Source: Gluconacetobacter liquefaciens (GTDB lineage: Bacteria > Pseudomonadota > Alphaproteobacteria > Acetobacterales > Acetobacteraceae). From it: 64,000 nt of DNA. Shown piece after piece: positions 17,467-25,497 of this stretch (the stretch's first letter is position 1; each line of letters begins with the position of its first letter). The position numbers were made by a program, and so were the translations under genes. The stretch is taken from contig NZ_QQAW01000003.1 of assembly GCF_003350405.1 (NCBI RefSeq), forward strand, positions 1 to 64,000. The letters run 5' to 3'. Under the pieces are notes generated by a model. It saw only the letters and a list, made by a program, of their open reading frames with translations, was not told the origin of the DNA and ran no database searches.

Positions 17467-18510
17467 CTATGCGGCGTCGGTGGTCGTGAGCGCGCGCAGG
17501 TCGGCCGCCAGCGCATCCACACGGGCAATTTGCGCATCCCATGCGAACATGAAGCGGGCGCTGCCGCCGATGAAGGTATAAAACCGCCAGCCCCGTGCGT
17601 GCAGCCCTTCGATCAGGGTCTCTGACAGTTTGAGAAAGACGCCGTTGGCCTCGACAGGAAACATGATTTCGACCCCTGGCAGCGCCTCGACCTGCTGGGC
17701 GAAATGGCGGGCGCAGGCGTTGGCGTGTGCGGCATGCGTGCGCCATGCGCCGGTTTCGAACATCACGGCCCAGGGCGCCGAGAGGAAGCGCATCTTGGAG
17801 GCCAGTTGCCCTGCCTGCTTGCAGCGGTAGTCGAAGCCTTCGGCCAGGGCGCGGTCGAAGAAGATCACGGCTTCGCCGATCGCCATGCCGTTTTTGGTGC
17901 CGCCGAAGCTCATGACGTCGACACCGGCCTGCCACGTCATCTCGGCCGGCGAGCAGCCCAGGCTTTCGATGGCGTTGGCGAAGCGCGCGCCGTCCATGTG
18001 CAGCCGCAGGCCCAGTTCGCGGCAGGTGGCGGAAATCGCGCGGATCTCGTCCAGCGTATAGACCTGCCCGGTTTCGGTCGGCTGGGTAATGGTGACGGCC
18101 CTGGGGCGCGGGAAATGGATGTCGGTGCGGCCCAGAACGAACGCGCGGATCGTCTCGGGGGTCAGCTTGCCGTTGGTGGTGCGGCCGACCAGAATCTTGG
18201 CGCCGTTGGAGAAGAATTCCGGCGCGCCGCATTCGTCGGTTTCGACATGGGCGATATCGGCGGCGATGATGCTTTCGTAGGACTGGCAGAGCGATGCCAG
18301 CGCCAGCGAATTGGCCGCCGTGCCGTTGAAGACGAAGAACAGTTCGCAATCGGTCTCGAATGTCCGGCGAAAGGCGTCGGCGGCGCGTAGCGTCCACGGA
18401 TCGTCGCCATAGGCGGTGGCGGAGCCGCGATTGGCCTCTTCCATCGCCCGCAGGGCTTCCGGACAGATACCGGCATAATTGTCGCTGGCGAATTGCTGGG
18501 TATGGGGCAT
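17467..18510 (-). CDS. ltaE: Low-specificity L-threonine aldolase
   Basis: A 347-residue PLP enzyme of the beta-eliminating lyase family. It begins FASDNYAGICPEALRAM, the usual opening with the conserved SDN. Asp and His substrate-handling segments (TDECGAPEFF, HMDGARFANA) follow, then the PLP lysine K206 in SFGGTKNGMAIGEA. The enzyme cleaves threonine or allo-threonine to glycine and acetaldehyde. I chose ATG 18510 because it starts directly on the conserved domain and has an AGGAAAGG stretch upstream; the frame stays open for 30 more codons upstream without family similarity. The downstream LysE gene is probably co-transcribed. Confidence 0.9.
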   Translation of the reverse strand: MPHTQQFASDNYAGICPEALRAMEEANRGSATAYGDDPWTLRAADAFRRTFETDCELFFVFNGTAANSLALASLCQSYESIIAADIAHVETDECGAPEFFSNGAKILVGRTTNGKLTPETIRAFVLGRTDIHFPRPRAVTITQPTETGQVYTLDEIRAISATCRELGLRLHMDGARFANAIESLGCSPAEMTWQAGVDVMSFGGTKNGMAIGEAVIFFDRALAEGFDYRCKQAGQLASKMRFLSAPWAVMFETGAWRTHAAHANACARHFAQQVEALPGVEIMFPVEANGVFLKLSETLIEGLHARGWRFYTFIGGSARFMFAWDAQIARVDALAADLRALTTTDAA

Positions 18511-18748
18511 CGCGATTGCGGCCTTTCCTCGCTTGCTACAGGCATCACGAGGATCGATGACAGTGAGGTAGCGGTCCGTTTTTTGCCGGATCGGCCACAT
18601 CTTCCCGGAACGGGAACGCCACCTTGCTCGGATGCAGGTTGGTGCCGGGAGGTCCCGGCTCTGGATGCGGCGCGCACCATATCGCAGCGTATTGGTGACG
18701 GCAAGCGAGGTCCCGGCGCATGGCGGGGGTGTGTTTCGACTGGATGGG

Positions 18749-18777
18749 AAAAGGCGCCCGGCGGTTGGGCCGGGCGC
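18749..18777 (-). terminator. Rho-independent terminator of the dadA transcription unit
   Basis: Read on the minus strand, a perfect 9-bp stem (GCGCCCGGC with GCCGGGCGC) and a 6-base loop are followed by CCTTTT. It lies 9 bp past the dadA stop. Confidence 0.75.
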
Positions 18778-18785
18778 TGCCCGGA

Positions 18786-20042
18786 TCAGGCTTTATAGCG
18801 GCCGAGCGCCAGATCCTCATGCGCTATGTCGGGCTTGCGGCCCGAGAGGATGTCGGCCAGCACCCGGCCCGAGCCGCACGCCATGGTCCATCCCAGCGTG
18901 CCGTGGCCGGTATTGAGATAGAGATTGTCGATTCCGGTCGGGCCGATGATCGGCGTGCCGTCCGGTGTCATGGGGCGCAGGCCGGTCCAGAAGGTGGCGG
19001 CCGGCACGTCGCCGCCACCCGCGAACAGGTCGGTCAGCGAATGTTCCAGCGTGGCCCGGCGCGGTGCGCGAAGCGTGGTGCTGAAGCCCGCCAGTTCGGC
19101 GGTGCCGCCGACGCGGATGCGGTCGCCCAGCCGGGTGATGCCGATCTTGTAGGTTTCGTCCATCACGGTGGAGACCGGCGCGCGCGCCGCGTCGATGATC
19201 GGGGCGGTGATCGAATAGCCCTTCACCGGATAGATCGGCAGGTCGAGCCCCAGGCTGCGTACCATGGCGGGCGAGAAGCTGCCCAGCGCCAGCACGTAGG
19301 AATCCGCCTCCATCCGGCCCCGACTGGTGTCGATGCCGGTGATGCGGCCCCCCTCGCGCTTCAGGCCGCGGATCGTGGTGTCGTAGAGGAAGGTCACGCC
19401 GCGTTCCGCCGCCATCGCCGCAAGGCGCTGGGTGAACATGTGGGCGTCACCGGTCTCGTCGCCCGGCAGGCGCAGGCCGCCTACGAGCTTGCCCTGGGCC
19501 GCCGCCAGGCCGGGTTCGGCCCGCACGCAGCCGGCTGCGTCCAGCAGTTCGTAGGGCACCTTGTACTGGTCGAGCACGCGCAGGTCCTCGCCGATATGGT
19601 CGAGCTGCTTCTGCTTGCGGAAGACCTGGAGCGTACCCTGCTGGCGGTCGTCGTAGGTGATGCCGGTGCTGGCGCGCAACTCGGTCATGACGTCGCGGCT
19701 ATATTCCGCCAGCCGGACCATGCGGCCCTTGTTACGGTCATAGGCGGCGGTGGTGCAGTTGGCCAGCATCTGCGTCAGCCAGCGCCACTGGTGCGGGTCG
19801 GCCATCGGGCGGAATACGAACGGGCGATAGGCCATCAGCAGCCAGCGCACGGCCTTTAGCGGCACGCCCGGCCCGGCCCAGGGGGAGGAATAGCCGGGCG
19901 AGACCTGGCCGGCATTGGCGAAGCTGGTTTCCAGCCCCGCAGCCGGCTGGCGGTCGATGACCGTGACCGTGTGGCCTGCCTGCGCGAGGTACCAGGCCGA
20001 GGTCACGCCGACCACGCCGCCGCCGAGAATGATGATCTTCAT
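18786..20042 (-). CDS. dadA: D-amino acid dehydrogenase small subunit
   Basis: A 418-residue FAD oxidoreductase of the DAO family. It opens with the dinucleotide-binding motif [20 protein letters not shown] (GxGxxG). The DadA-typical segments [18 protein letters not shown] and GYSITAPI follow, and a C-terminal FAD/substrate pattern [17 protein letters not shown] and [16 protein letters not shown]. DadA oxidises D-alanine and other D-amino acids to 2-oxo acids and ammonia at the inner membrane, passing electrons to the quinone pool. It follows the alanine racemase gene by 19 bp, the usual catabolic dad pair (order reversed relative to enterics), and a divergent Lrp regulator lies upstream. Confidence 0.95.
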   Translation of the reverse strand: MKIIILGGGVVGVTSAWYLAQAGHTVTVIDRQPAAGLETSFANAGQVSPGYSSPWAGPGVPLKAVRWLLMAYRPFVFRPMADPHQWRWLTQMLANCTTAAYDRNKGRMVRLAEYSRDVMTELRASTGITYDDRQQGTLQVFRKQKQLDHIGEDLRVLDQYKVPYELLDAAGCVRAEPGLAAAQGKLVGGLRLPGDETGDAHMFTQRLAAMAAERGVTFLYDTTIRGLKREGGRITGIDTSRGRMEADSYVLALGSFSPAMVRSLGLDLPIYPVKGYSITAPIIDAARAPVSTVMDETYKIGITRLGDRIRVGGTAELAGFSTTLRAPRRATLEHSLTDLFAGGGDVPAATFWTGLRPMTPDGTPIIGPTGIDNLYLNTGHGTLGWTMACGSGRVLADILSGRKPDIAHEDLALGRYKA

Positions 20043-20061
20043 GATATGTTGTCAGGTCCGC

Positions 20062-21225
20062 TCAGGAGAGGGAGGAGGCCGCGCCGTCCGCGACATAGGC
20101 ACGGTGGTAGCGGTGGCCGAGGGAGGTCAGGATTTCGTAGCCGATGGTGCCGGCACCACGGGCGACTTCGTCGACCCCGTGCTGCGGCCCCAGCAGGTCC
20201 AGCATGGCACCGGGGCCGGTGAGGGAATCAGGGGCCTCGGTGATGTCGACGGCCATCGAATCCATCGAGATGCGGCCGACGATCGGCAGGGGCTGGGTGC
20301 CCAGCCAGGCGCGGCCTTCCCGCGCCGCGTGGCGCATGAAGCCATCGGCATAGCCGGCCGCGATGGTCGCGATCCGGCGTCTGCTGGTCGGGCGGTAGGT
20401 CAGGCCGTAGCCGACGCCGTCTCGGGGGCCGACGGTTCGGGTCTGCAGAATGCGGGCCTGCAGCCGCACGACCGGGCGCATGGGGTTGGGTGCGGTGCCG
20501 TTGGGCGCCACGCCATAGAGGGCGGCGCCGGGACGCACCAGGTCGAAATGGAAATCCGGCCCCAGGAAGATACCCGAGGAGGCGGACAGGCTGAGGGGCG
20601 CGGCCGGCAGGCGGGCGCGCATGGCCAGCAGGCGGTCGCGCTGATGGGCGCTGGCCGGGTCGGACGGGTCGTCGGCACAGGCGAGGTGGCTCATGACCAG
20701 GCAGTGCCCGATGCCTCGCCAGCCGTCGGGTGCGGTGTCGATCCGGTCGAGATCCTCTTCCGACAGGCCGAAGCGCGACATGCCGGTATCGAGTTGCACC
20801 GCCGCAGGCAGGGTGCGGTCCAGCCGGTGGGCCAGGGCGCGCCAGGCGCCGATCTGCTCGACGCTGTTCAGGACCGGGATCAGGTCGTGGTGTACGCAAT
20901 CGGCCTCGGCCCCGGTCAGCGGACCGTGCAGGACGAAGACTCGGCTTGTGGGGGCAATATGAGGACGCAGGGCGATGCCCTCATCCACATGTGCGACGAA
21001 GAAGGTACGTGCACCAGCCTGTTCCAGCATGGGGGCGACCCGTGCCGCACCCAGCCCGTATGCATCGGCCTTGACCACCCCCGCGCATTCCGCGCCGGCC
21101 GCACGGGCCTGCACCGCGCGGTAATTGGCGCGGATGGCGTCGAGGTCGATCGTCAGGGTCGCACCTGCCCGGGCACGCGGCCAGCCGGCGTCGTAAGAAT
21201 GGGGAATCGGGGTGGAATGGGGCAT
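20062..21225 (-). CDS. dadX: Alanine racemase, catabolic type
   Basis: A 387-residue fold-type-III PLP enzyme. The PLP lysine K52 lies in VVKADAYGLG and the opposing catalytic tyrosine Y273 in VGYGLTYRP; RISMDSMAVDIT is the conserved C-terminal active-site segment. It interconverts L- and D-alanine, feeding D-alanine to DadA next door. Because it is paired with dadA and faces an Lrp-type gene, a catabolic (DadX) role is more likely than the housekeeping Alr, although it could serve both if no other racemase exists. The gene is the first of the minus-strand pair. Confidence 0.93.
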   Translation of the reverse strand: MPHSTPIPHSYDAGWPRARAGATLTIDLDAIRANYRAVQARAAGAECAGVVKADAYGLGAARVAPMLEQAGARTFFVAHVDEGIALRPHIAPTSRVFVLHGPLTGAEADCVHHDLIPVLNSVEQIGAWRALAHRLDRTLPAAVQLDTGMSRFGLSEEDLDRIDTAPDGWRGIGHCLVMSHLACADDPSDPASAHQRDRLLAMRARLPAAPLSLSASSGIFLGPDFHFDLVRPGAALYGVAPNGTAPNPMRPVVRLQARILQTRTVGPRDGVGYGLTYRPTSRRRIATIAAGYADGFMRHAAREGRAWLGTQPLPIVGRISMDSMAVDITEAPDSLTGPGAMLDLLGPQHGVDEVARGAGTIGYEILTSLGHRYHRAYVADGAASSLS

Positions 21226-21291
21226 GGGCGGCGCGGCCTCGACCGATCAGGGCATGGGGTGTGCGCCATCAGCTTAGGCCGCCTTGGACTG

Positions 21292-21371
21292 ATATTTCCT
21301 GCCGAATGATTGCATGATCTGTCGCTGGGGCGGGAAATATGCAATTCTCTGCGCCTAAATGGCATGATCTG
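21292..21371. promoter_or_regulatory. Divergent dad/lrp control region with paired repeats
   Basis: Between the racemase start and the Lrp start lie two sets of repeats. A direct repeat GCATGATCTG occurs at 21312-21321 and 21362-21371, exactly 50 bp apart (about five helical turns). Interleaved is an inverted pair, ATATTTCCTGCC at 21292-21303 and GGCGGGAAATAT at 21329-21340, matching at 11 of 12 positions. Lrp-type octamers commonly bind helically phased sites in such regions, so these are candidate DadR-like boxes. Confidence 0.5.
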
Positions 21372-21390
21372 CCGGGATGGTTGCCGAAGC

Positions 21391-21855
21391 ATGATAGATT
21401 CCGATTCAAAACAAAAAATGGACCGGGCGACCGGAGCGATTCTGCGTCATCTGAGCCAGGATGGGCGCATGACCAATGCCGATCTGGCGCAGCGGGTCGG
21501 GCTGTCTCCTTCGGCCTGTCTGCGCCGGGTGCGGCAACTGGAGCAGGCCGGAGTGATCCGCGGCTATCGCGCCATCATTGACGAGCGCGGGCGCGAGGCG
21601 ACGACGATCGTGATCGTGCGGATTACGCTGGACCGGCAGACGGAGGAATGTCTGCGGCGGTTCGAGGCGCGGGTGAAGACCTGCCCCGATGTGCGCCAAT
21701 GTTATCTGATGACGGGCGATGCCGATTACCTGCTGCATGTCGCGGTACGCGATGCGGCGGATTACGAGCGTATCCATAACGAGGAACTTTCGCGCCTGCC
21801 GGGCGTGGCCCAGATCCAGAGCAATTTCGCCATTCGTCCCGTGGTCTGGCGATAA
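21391..21855 (+). CDS. Lrp/AsnC family transcriptional regulator, DadR-like
   Basis: A 154-residue regulator. The N-terminal winged helix (MDRATGAILRHLSQDGRMTN, then LAQRVGLSPSACLRRVRQLE) and the C-terminal RAM ligand-binding domain (TTIVIVRITLD through the conserved TGDADYLLHVAVRDAADYE) are both complete. ATG 21391 is the most likely start; a further Met at 21418 lacks a ribosome site. It is divergent from the racemase-dadA operon, the standard position of the alanine-responsive activator DadR. It is followed after 10 bp by a CHAD gene with its own strong AAAGGAGG site, so the two may share a transcript. Confidence 0.9.
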   Translation: MIDSDSKQKMDRATGAILRHLSQDGRMTNADLAQRVGLSPSACLRRVRQLEQAGVIRGYRAIIDERGREATTIVIVRITLDRQTEECLRRFEARVKTCPDVRQCYLMTGDADYLLHVAVRDAADYERIHNEELSRLPGVAQIQSNFAIRPVVWR

Positions 21856-21865
21856 AGGAGGGCGC

Positions 21866-22816
21866 ATGCCGGACCAGAGCGAGACCGTCATTCCCGACAG
21901 CCATCGTGCCGAGCCGGTGGAACTGGAGAAGGATGATACCGTGCGTCGCGCCGTGGTGCGGATCGCCCGCGTCCTGCGCGAGCATCTGGAGGCCAACCTG
22001 CCGGTGGCGATGGATGGGCGGAATGTGGAGGGCGTACATCAGGTACGCGTGGCCCTGCGCCGCTTTCGCGCGCTCGCGGGGCTGCTGCGGCGCGATTATC
22101 CCAGCGCCACGCTGGACGAAGCGGCGGCGCGGGCGCGCATGCTGGCGCGTGCGGTCGGCGAGGCGCGGGATTGGGATGTCTTCATGCTGGAGACGCTGCC
22201 CGGCCTCAGCCCGCTGGGGCGGGCGGGAGTCAATGTCGTCGGGCGCCTGCTGCCGCTGGCCCGGCCTCTGCGCGATGGCGCCTACGCGCGGGTGCGGCAG
22301 GCGCTGGCCAGCGCGGATGCCGAGTGGCTGCTGAATTTCATGGGGAATCTTGCCGATGGCAGCCTGTGGGACGAGGCGCGGTCGCCGGCGGGGCTGAAGG
22401 CGCTGGAAGAACCGGCGGCCGATTTCGCCGCCCGTCATCTGGCACGGCTGCATCGCAAGGCGCGACGCCGTGGACGGGGGTTCGCGCGGCTGACACCGCC
22501 GGAGCGTCATCAGGTGCGGCTGGCCCTGAAAAAACTGCGCTATGCGTCTGAATTTTTCGTGACGCTTCATGCGCCAGGTCGGAAGAGCGGGCCCTACCTA
22601 CGGCGCCTGTCGGCGGCGCAGGCGGCCTTGGGGGCGGATAGCGATGTGTTGACCACGGGACGGCTGCTGACCCGATTTGGCGGCAGGCCGGACGACGAGA
22701 TGCGCCATGTGGTGGGCGCGGTGACCGGGTTTCTGTGCTGCCGGCAGGACGCGACCCACGATGCGGCGCACAGGCAGTGGCGCAGGTTTCGCCGCACCCC
22801 GGTCTTCTGGGCCTGA
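21866..22816 (+). CDS. CHAD domain protein
   Basis: A 316-residue, Arg- and His-rich, all-helical protein. The CHAD pattern is seen in VEGVHQVRVALRRFRALAGLLRRDYP (conserved His-x-x-Arg-Val-x-x-Arg-Arg-x-Arg, given in pieces), VGEARDWDVFMLE and RHQVRLALKKLRYASEFF. CHAD (PF05235) domains bind polyphosphate through conserved basic helices, and many occur with CYTH triphosphatase domains; no CYTH domain is present here. Function is therefore limited to probable polyphosphate binding. Start chosen at ATG 21866 with an ideal AAAGGAGG upstream. Confidence 0.85.
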   Translation: MPDQSETVIPDSHRAEPVELEKDDTVRRAVVRIARVLREHLEANLPVAMDGRNVEGVHQVRVALRRFRALAGLLRRDYPSATLDEAAARARMLARAVGEARDWDVFMLETLPGLSPLGRAGVNVVGRLLPLARPLRDGAYARVRQALASADAEWLLNFMGNLADGSLWDEARSPAGLKALEEPAADFAARHLARLHRKARRRGRGFARLTPPERHQVRLALKKLRYASEFFVTLHAPGRKSGPYLRRLSAAQAALGADSDVLTTGRLLTRFGGRPDDEMRHVVGAVTGFLCCRQDATHDAAHRQWRRFRRTPVFWA

Positions 22817-22941
22817 TGCCGGTAAAGGCCTTCATCAGAGTGTCACGAAGTCTTCATCCGGCCGTCGTTGCTTCCGGTCCGATATCGTGGTCTTGAGCCC
22901 CATTCTTACGGACATGCTGCCGCGAGAAGGAGAGCCATGTC

Positions 22942-23148
22942 ATGATCAAATCCGAGATCGTCGAGATTGACGGTGTATTCGTCGGGGTTGTCATTCAGTC
23001 CCGTCACGATGGAACGCGCGTCTTCCGTGCCATTCATGAATGGCTGAGTCCGCTCAACGGGCAGATCATGGCCTCGCTTCAGGATGCGCGGATGCTCGCG
23101 GCCGGCCTGTTCCGCCGGCAGAGAGTGGCGGCACTCGCCGCCGCCTGA
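22942..23148 (+). CDS. Small hypothetical protein
   Basis: A 68-residue protein of unknown function. A strong AAGGAGAG ribosome site at 22927-22934 is 7 bases upstream. An out-of-phase ATG at 22937 nearer that site opens ATG-TCA-TGA, a three-codon frame that overlaps this start. The N-terminal half is beta-like and acidic (IVEIDGVFVGVVIQS) and includes RVFRAIHEWLSPLNG; the C-terminus is Ala/Arg-rich. I recognise no domain. A real gene is supported by the ribosome site and normal codon use. Confidence 0.55.
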   Translation: MIKSEIVEIDGVFVGVVIQSRHDGTRVFRAIHEWLSPLNGQIMASLQDARMLAAGLFRRQRVAALAAA

Positions 23149-23158
23149 CGGCACGACG

Positions 23159-23195
23159 GGAAACGTACGCCGGATCGCCGATCGTGCGCGTTTCC
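23159..23195. repeat. Palindromic hairpin bounded by GGAAACG/CGTTTCC
   Basis: Outer arms GGAAACG (23159-23165) and CGTTTCC (23189-23195) enclose a GC-rich inner stem. The first 11 bases, GGAAACGTACG, are identical to the start of the hairpin at 38269. It lies between converging genes and could stop transcription of both. I regard it as a distant member of the dispersed repeat family noted at 29051, 34066 and 38264. Confidence 0.5.
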
Positions 23196-23206
23196 AGAGG
23201 GCTCTT

Positions 23207-23494
23207 TCAGGTGCCCTGAACGATGACGACGCGGTAGGACGAGCCTTTCCAGCGGTGCTTCACCACCTCCTGGTAGGCCGGGCTGTCGTACCAGGCGCGG
23301 GCGGCCTCCATAGTGGGGAATTCCAGAATCACCACGCCCTCGGGCGGCGTCCCTTCCAGCACTTCCTGGGCACCATAGGCTGCCAGTATCTTCAGGGGAT
23401 GGCCCGCGAAACTTGCCGCGACTGCCTGTCCGTAGGCGTCGAGTTCCGTCTGGTCGGTGGTGGCTTCGCGGGTAAAGACGATATAGGCGGTCAT
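23207..23494 (-). CDS. DUF1330 family protein
   Basis: A 95-residue alpha/beta dimeric-barrel protein. It opens MTAYIVFTREATTDQTELDAYG, the usual DUF1330 (PF07045) start, and carries the conserved segments PPEGVVILEFPTMEAARAWYDSPAYQ. Members are ferredoxin-like-fold proteins of unknown activity related to dimeric monooxygenases. AGGAG lies about 9 bases before the ATG. It is followed on the same strand, upstream, by a VOC gene 61 bp away, so co-transcription is possible. Confidence 0.88.
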   Translation of the reverse strand: MTAYIVFTREATTDQTELDAYGQAVAASFAGHPLKILAAYGAQEVLEGTPPEGVVILEFPTMEAARAWYDSPAYQEVVKHRWKGSSYRVVIVQGT

Positions 23495-23555
23495 GGCCTG
23501 TTTCTCCTGTGGAAGAACGATGCTGCCATGACGGCAGGTCGCCGGCCAGCCGCCG

Positions 23556-23969
23556 TCACGTCATTGTGGTCGGGTGCGTATCCATGGGCGCGCTTTCATA
23601 CAGTTCCAGCGGCAGATCGTCGGGATCGGCGAAGAAGGTGAAGCGTCGGCCGGTCAGCGCGTCGGTCCGGACCGGTTCCACGGCGACGCCGGCCCCGATC
23701 AGGGCGTCGATCGTGGTGTCGAGGTCCCGCACCGCGAAAGCCAGATGCCGCAACCCGCAGGCTTCCGGCCGCGATGGGCGCGGCGGCGGGGTGGGGAAGG
23801 AAAACAGCTCGATCTGCATTGCGCCGACCGCAAGGTCGCATTTCCACGATTGGCGCCCGGGCCGCCAGGTTTCGCGCACCACCGGCAGGCCGAGGATGCG
23901 CGTGTAGAAATCCTTCGAACGGGCGTAGTCCGAGCAGATGATCGCCACATGGTGAAACGCTTCGATCAT
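23556..23969 (-). CDS. VOC family protein, YaeR-like glyoxalase superfamily
   Basis: A 137-residue single vicinal-oxygen-chelate module pair. The order of motifs HHVAIICSDYARSKDFYTRI, ELFSFPTPPPRPSRPEACG, LRHLAFAVRDLD and FTFFADPDDLPLELYE follows E. coli YaeR closely. Putative metal ligands are the His in HHVAII, the Glu in IELFSF, the His in LRHLAF and the final Glu in LELYE. YaeR-type proteins are glyoxalase-I-like, but the substrate is unknown. I placed the start at ATG 23969, where similarity begins; the frame remains open upstream without similarity. Confidence 0.9.
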   Translation of the reverse strand: MIEAFHHVAIICSDYARSKDFYTRILGLPVVRETWRPGRQSWKCDLAVGAMQIELFSFPTPPPRPSRPEACGLRHLAFAVRDLDTTIDALIGAGVAVEPVRTDALTGRRFTFFADPDDLPLELYESAPMDTHPTTMT

Positions 23970-24149
23970 GGCGGCATCCTTTTGTGCTGCGGTTGGAGCG
24001 GGAACGCACCGGATCGGCTCCAGGCTCGGAAAACAGGCGGTGGGAAGAGCGCCGTGCGCATGAGACCTGCGCAATCCATGCCATTACGCGGTACGCGATT
24101 TTGACGCCATTCTCGCTGCAATCATTCATGCTGGGAAGGATTCGCGGCA

Positions 24150-25100
24150 ATGGGCGGGGCTTCGGGGCCGTCGGGACAGCGGGAGAGAACGGGGAAAAGA
24201 ATTCTGGCGGCTCATGTGCCGCAGGCCCTGTCCCGCCTGCGGGTTCATCGTGCGCTGGAAGGGCGGAGCGATGACAATATCGTGCGGGTGGGCCATGCCG
24301 ACAGGGCGTGGTCCGATTTCTATCATCATGCCCTGACGATCCGCTGGAGCAGTTTCTTCTGGTATGCCCTGGCCGGTTATGTCGTGGTCAACGCCGCGTT
24401 CGCGCTGCTTTACATGATGGTGCCCCGGCAGATCACCGGCACGCAGCCTGGCGTGTTCTGGGATTATTTCTTCTTCAGTATCCAGACCTTTTCGACCGTC
24501 GGCTATGGCGTGATGGCTCCGGTAGGGCGGGCGGCGCATGTCATCGCGTCATGCGAACTGTTGGGGGGCATGATCCTGAATGCGGTGGCGACCGGGCTGG
24601 TCTTTGCACGGTTCGCTCGCCCACGGGCCCGGCTGATGTTCAGCAACAGCGCCCTGATTCGCAAGGATGGCGATACGGCGCATCTGAGCCTGCGCATCGC
24701 CAACCGGCGATTGAGCCCGATCCTGTCCGTCGATGTGGAATTGTTTCTCTCGCGCCTGATCGTCCAGCCGAACGGGCGCCTCGCCCGGCAGTTCGATCCG
24801 CTGGTGCTGGTGCAGTCGCATATTCCAGTCCTGCGCTTCGCTTTTCCGCTGATGCATGTCATCGACGCGCACAGCCCGCTATCCGGCCTGACGATCGAGG
24901 CATTGCGCAAGGAGGAGGCGGAGATCGTCCTGACCGTGACCGGAACCGACGAGGTCTCGGGGCAGAGCGTCTTTGCCCGCACGGCCTACGGTTTCGACCG
25001 GGTGCTGTATAACCACCGTTTCGTCGATATCATCGACGCCTCGGCCGATGGGCGGATCACGGTCGATTATGCCCGCTTCCACGCGACCGAGGGAGAGTGA
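24150..25100 (+). CDS. Inward-rectifier potassium channel (KirBac family)
   Basis: This 316-residue protein has the KirBac plan. It comprises an amphipathic slide helix (about 50-65: RAWSDFYHHALTIRWSS), an outer helix, a pore loop with the selectivity filter T116-V-G-Y-G120, and an inner helix (HVIASCELLGGMILNAVATGLVFARFARP). A C-terminal immunoglobulin-like cytoplasmic domain (about 150-300) follows. KirBac channels form tetramers gated by the cytoplasmic domain and lipids. Start at ATG 24150 with GGAAGGA 10 bases upstream. It stands alone, divergent from the VOC gene, and its physiological role in bacteria is not known. Confidence 0.93.
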   Translation: MGGASGPSGQRERTGKRILAAHVPQALSRLRVHRALEGRSDDNIVRVGHADRAWSDFYHHALTIRWSSFFWYALAGYVVVNAAFALLYMMVPRQITGTQPGVFWDYFFFSIQTFSTVGYGVMAPVGRAAHVIASCELLGGMILNAVATGLVFARFARPRARLMFSNSALIRKDGDTAHLSLRIANRRLSPILSVDVELFLSRLIVQPNGRLARQFDPLVLVQSHIPVLRFAFPLMHVIDAHSPLSGLTIEALRKEEAEIVLTVTGTDEVSGQSVFARTAYGFDRVLYNHRFVDIIDASADGRITVDYARFHATEGE

Positions 25101-25182
25101 CGGTCAGAGAGGCTTTCGGTCCCATGTATCATGATGACGACCGGCACCCCACTTGCACCCCGTGCCGGCCCGGCACGAGAGA

Positions 25183-25497
25183 TCAGAGCGTGACGTTCTG
25201 CAGCACTTCGAACCCTTCGAAGACCGGCGGCCCGATCGTCAGTTTCTTGCCTTCGCCGGCGGTGGCGTGGGCCTGACGGAACTGTTCGGATTGCGTCCAG
25301 GCGATGAAGGCGTCGCAGGATTCCCAGACGGTATGGGAGGCGTAGAGCACGTAGTCATCGCGCCGCGGGCCCTTGAGGAACTGGAACGAGACGAAGCCGG
25401 GAACCGTCTTGAGCAATACGTCGCGGTCCAGCCAGCGGCGCTGGAAAGCCTCTTCGCATTCGGGGGTGACGCGGAACCGGTTCATGGCGATGTACAT
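25183..25497 (-). CDS. IsdG-like haem-degrading monooxygenase (ABM domain)
   Basis: A 104-residue dimeric ferredoxin-like-fold protein. Asn6, Trp67 and His77 occupy the same positions as the Asn-Trp-His catalytic set of staphylococcal IsdG (N7, W67, H77), which opens haem and releases iron. Supporting segments are MYIAMNRFRVTPECEEAFQ and FVSFQFLKGPRRDDYVLYAS. It overlaps the end of hmuV by 16 bp as the last gene of the haem-uptake operon, which strongly supports cytoplasmic haem breakdown after import. Product and electron donor are unknown. Confidence 0.85.
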   Translation of the reverse strand: MYIAMNRFRVTPECEEAFQRRWLDRDVLLKTVPGFVSFQFLKGPRRDDYVLYASHTVWESCDAFIAWTQSEQFRQAHATAGEGKKLTIGPPVFEGFEVLQNVTL

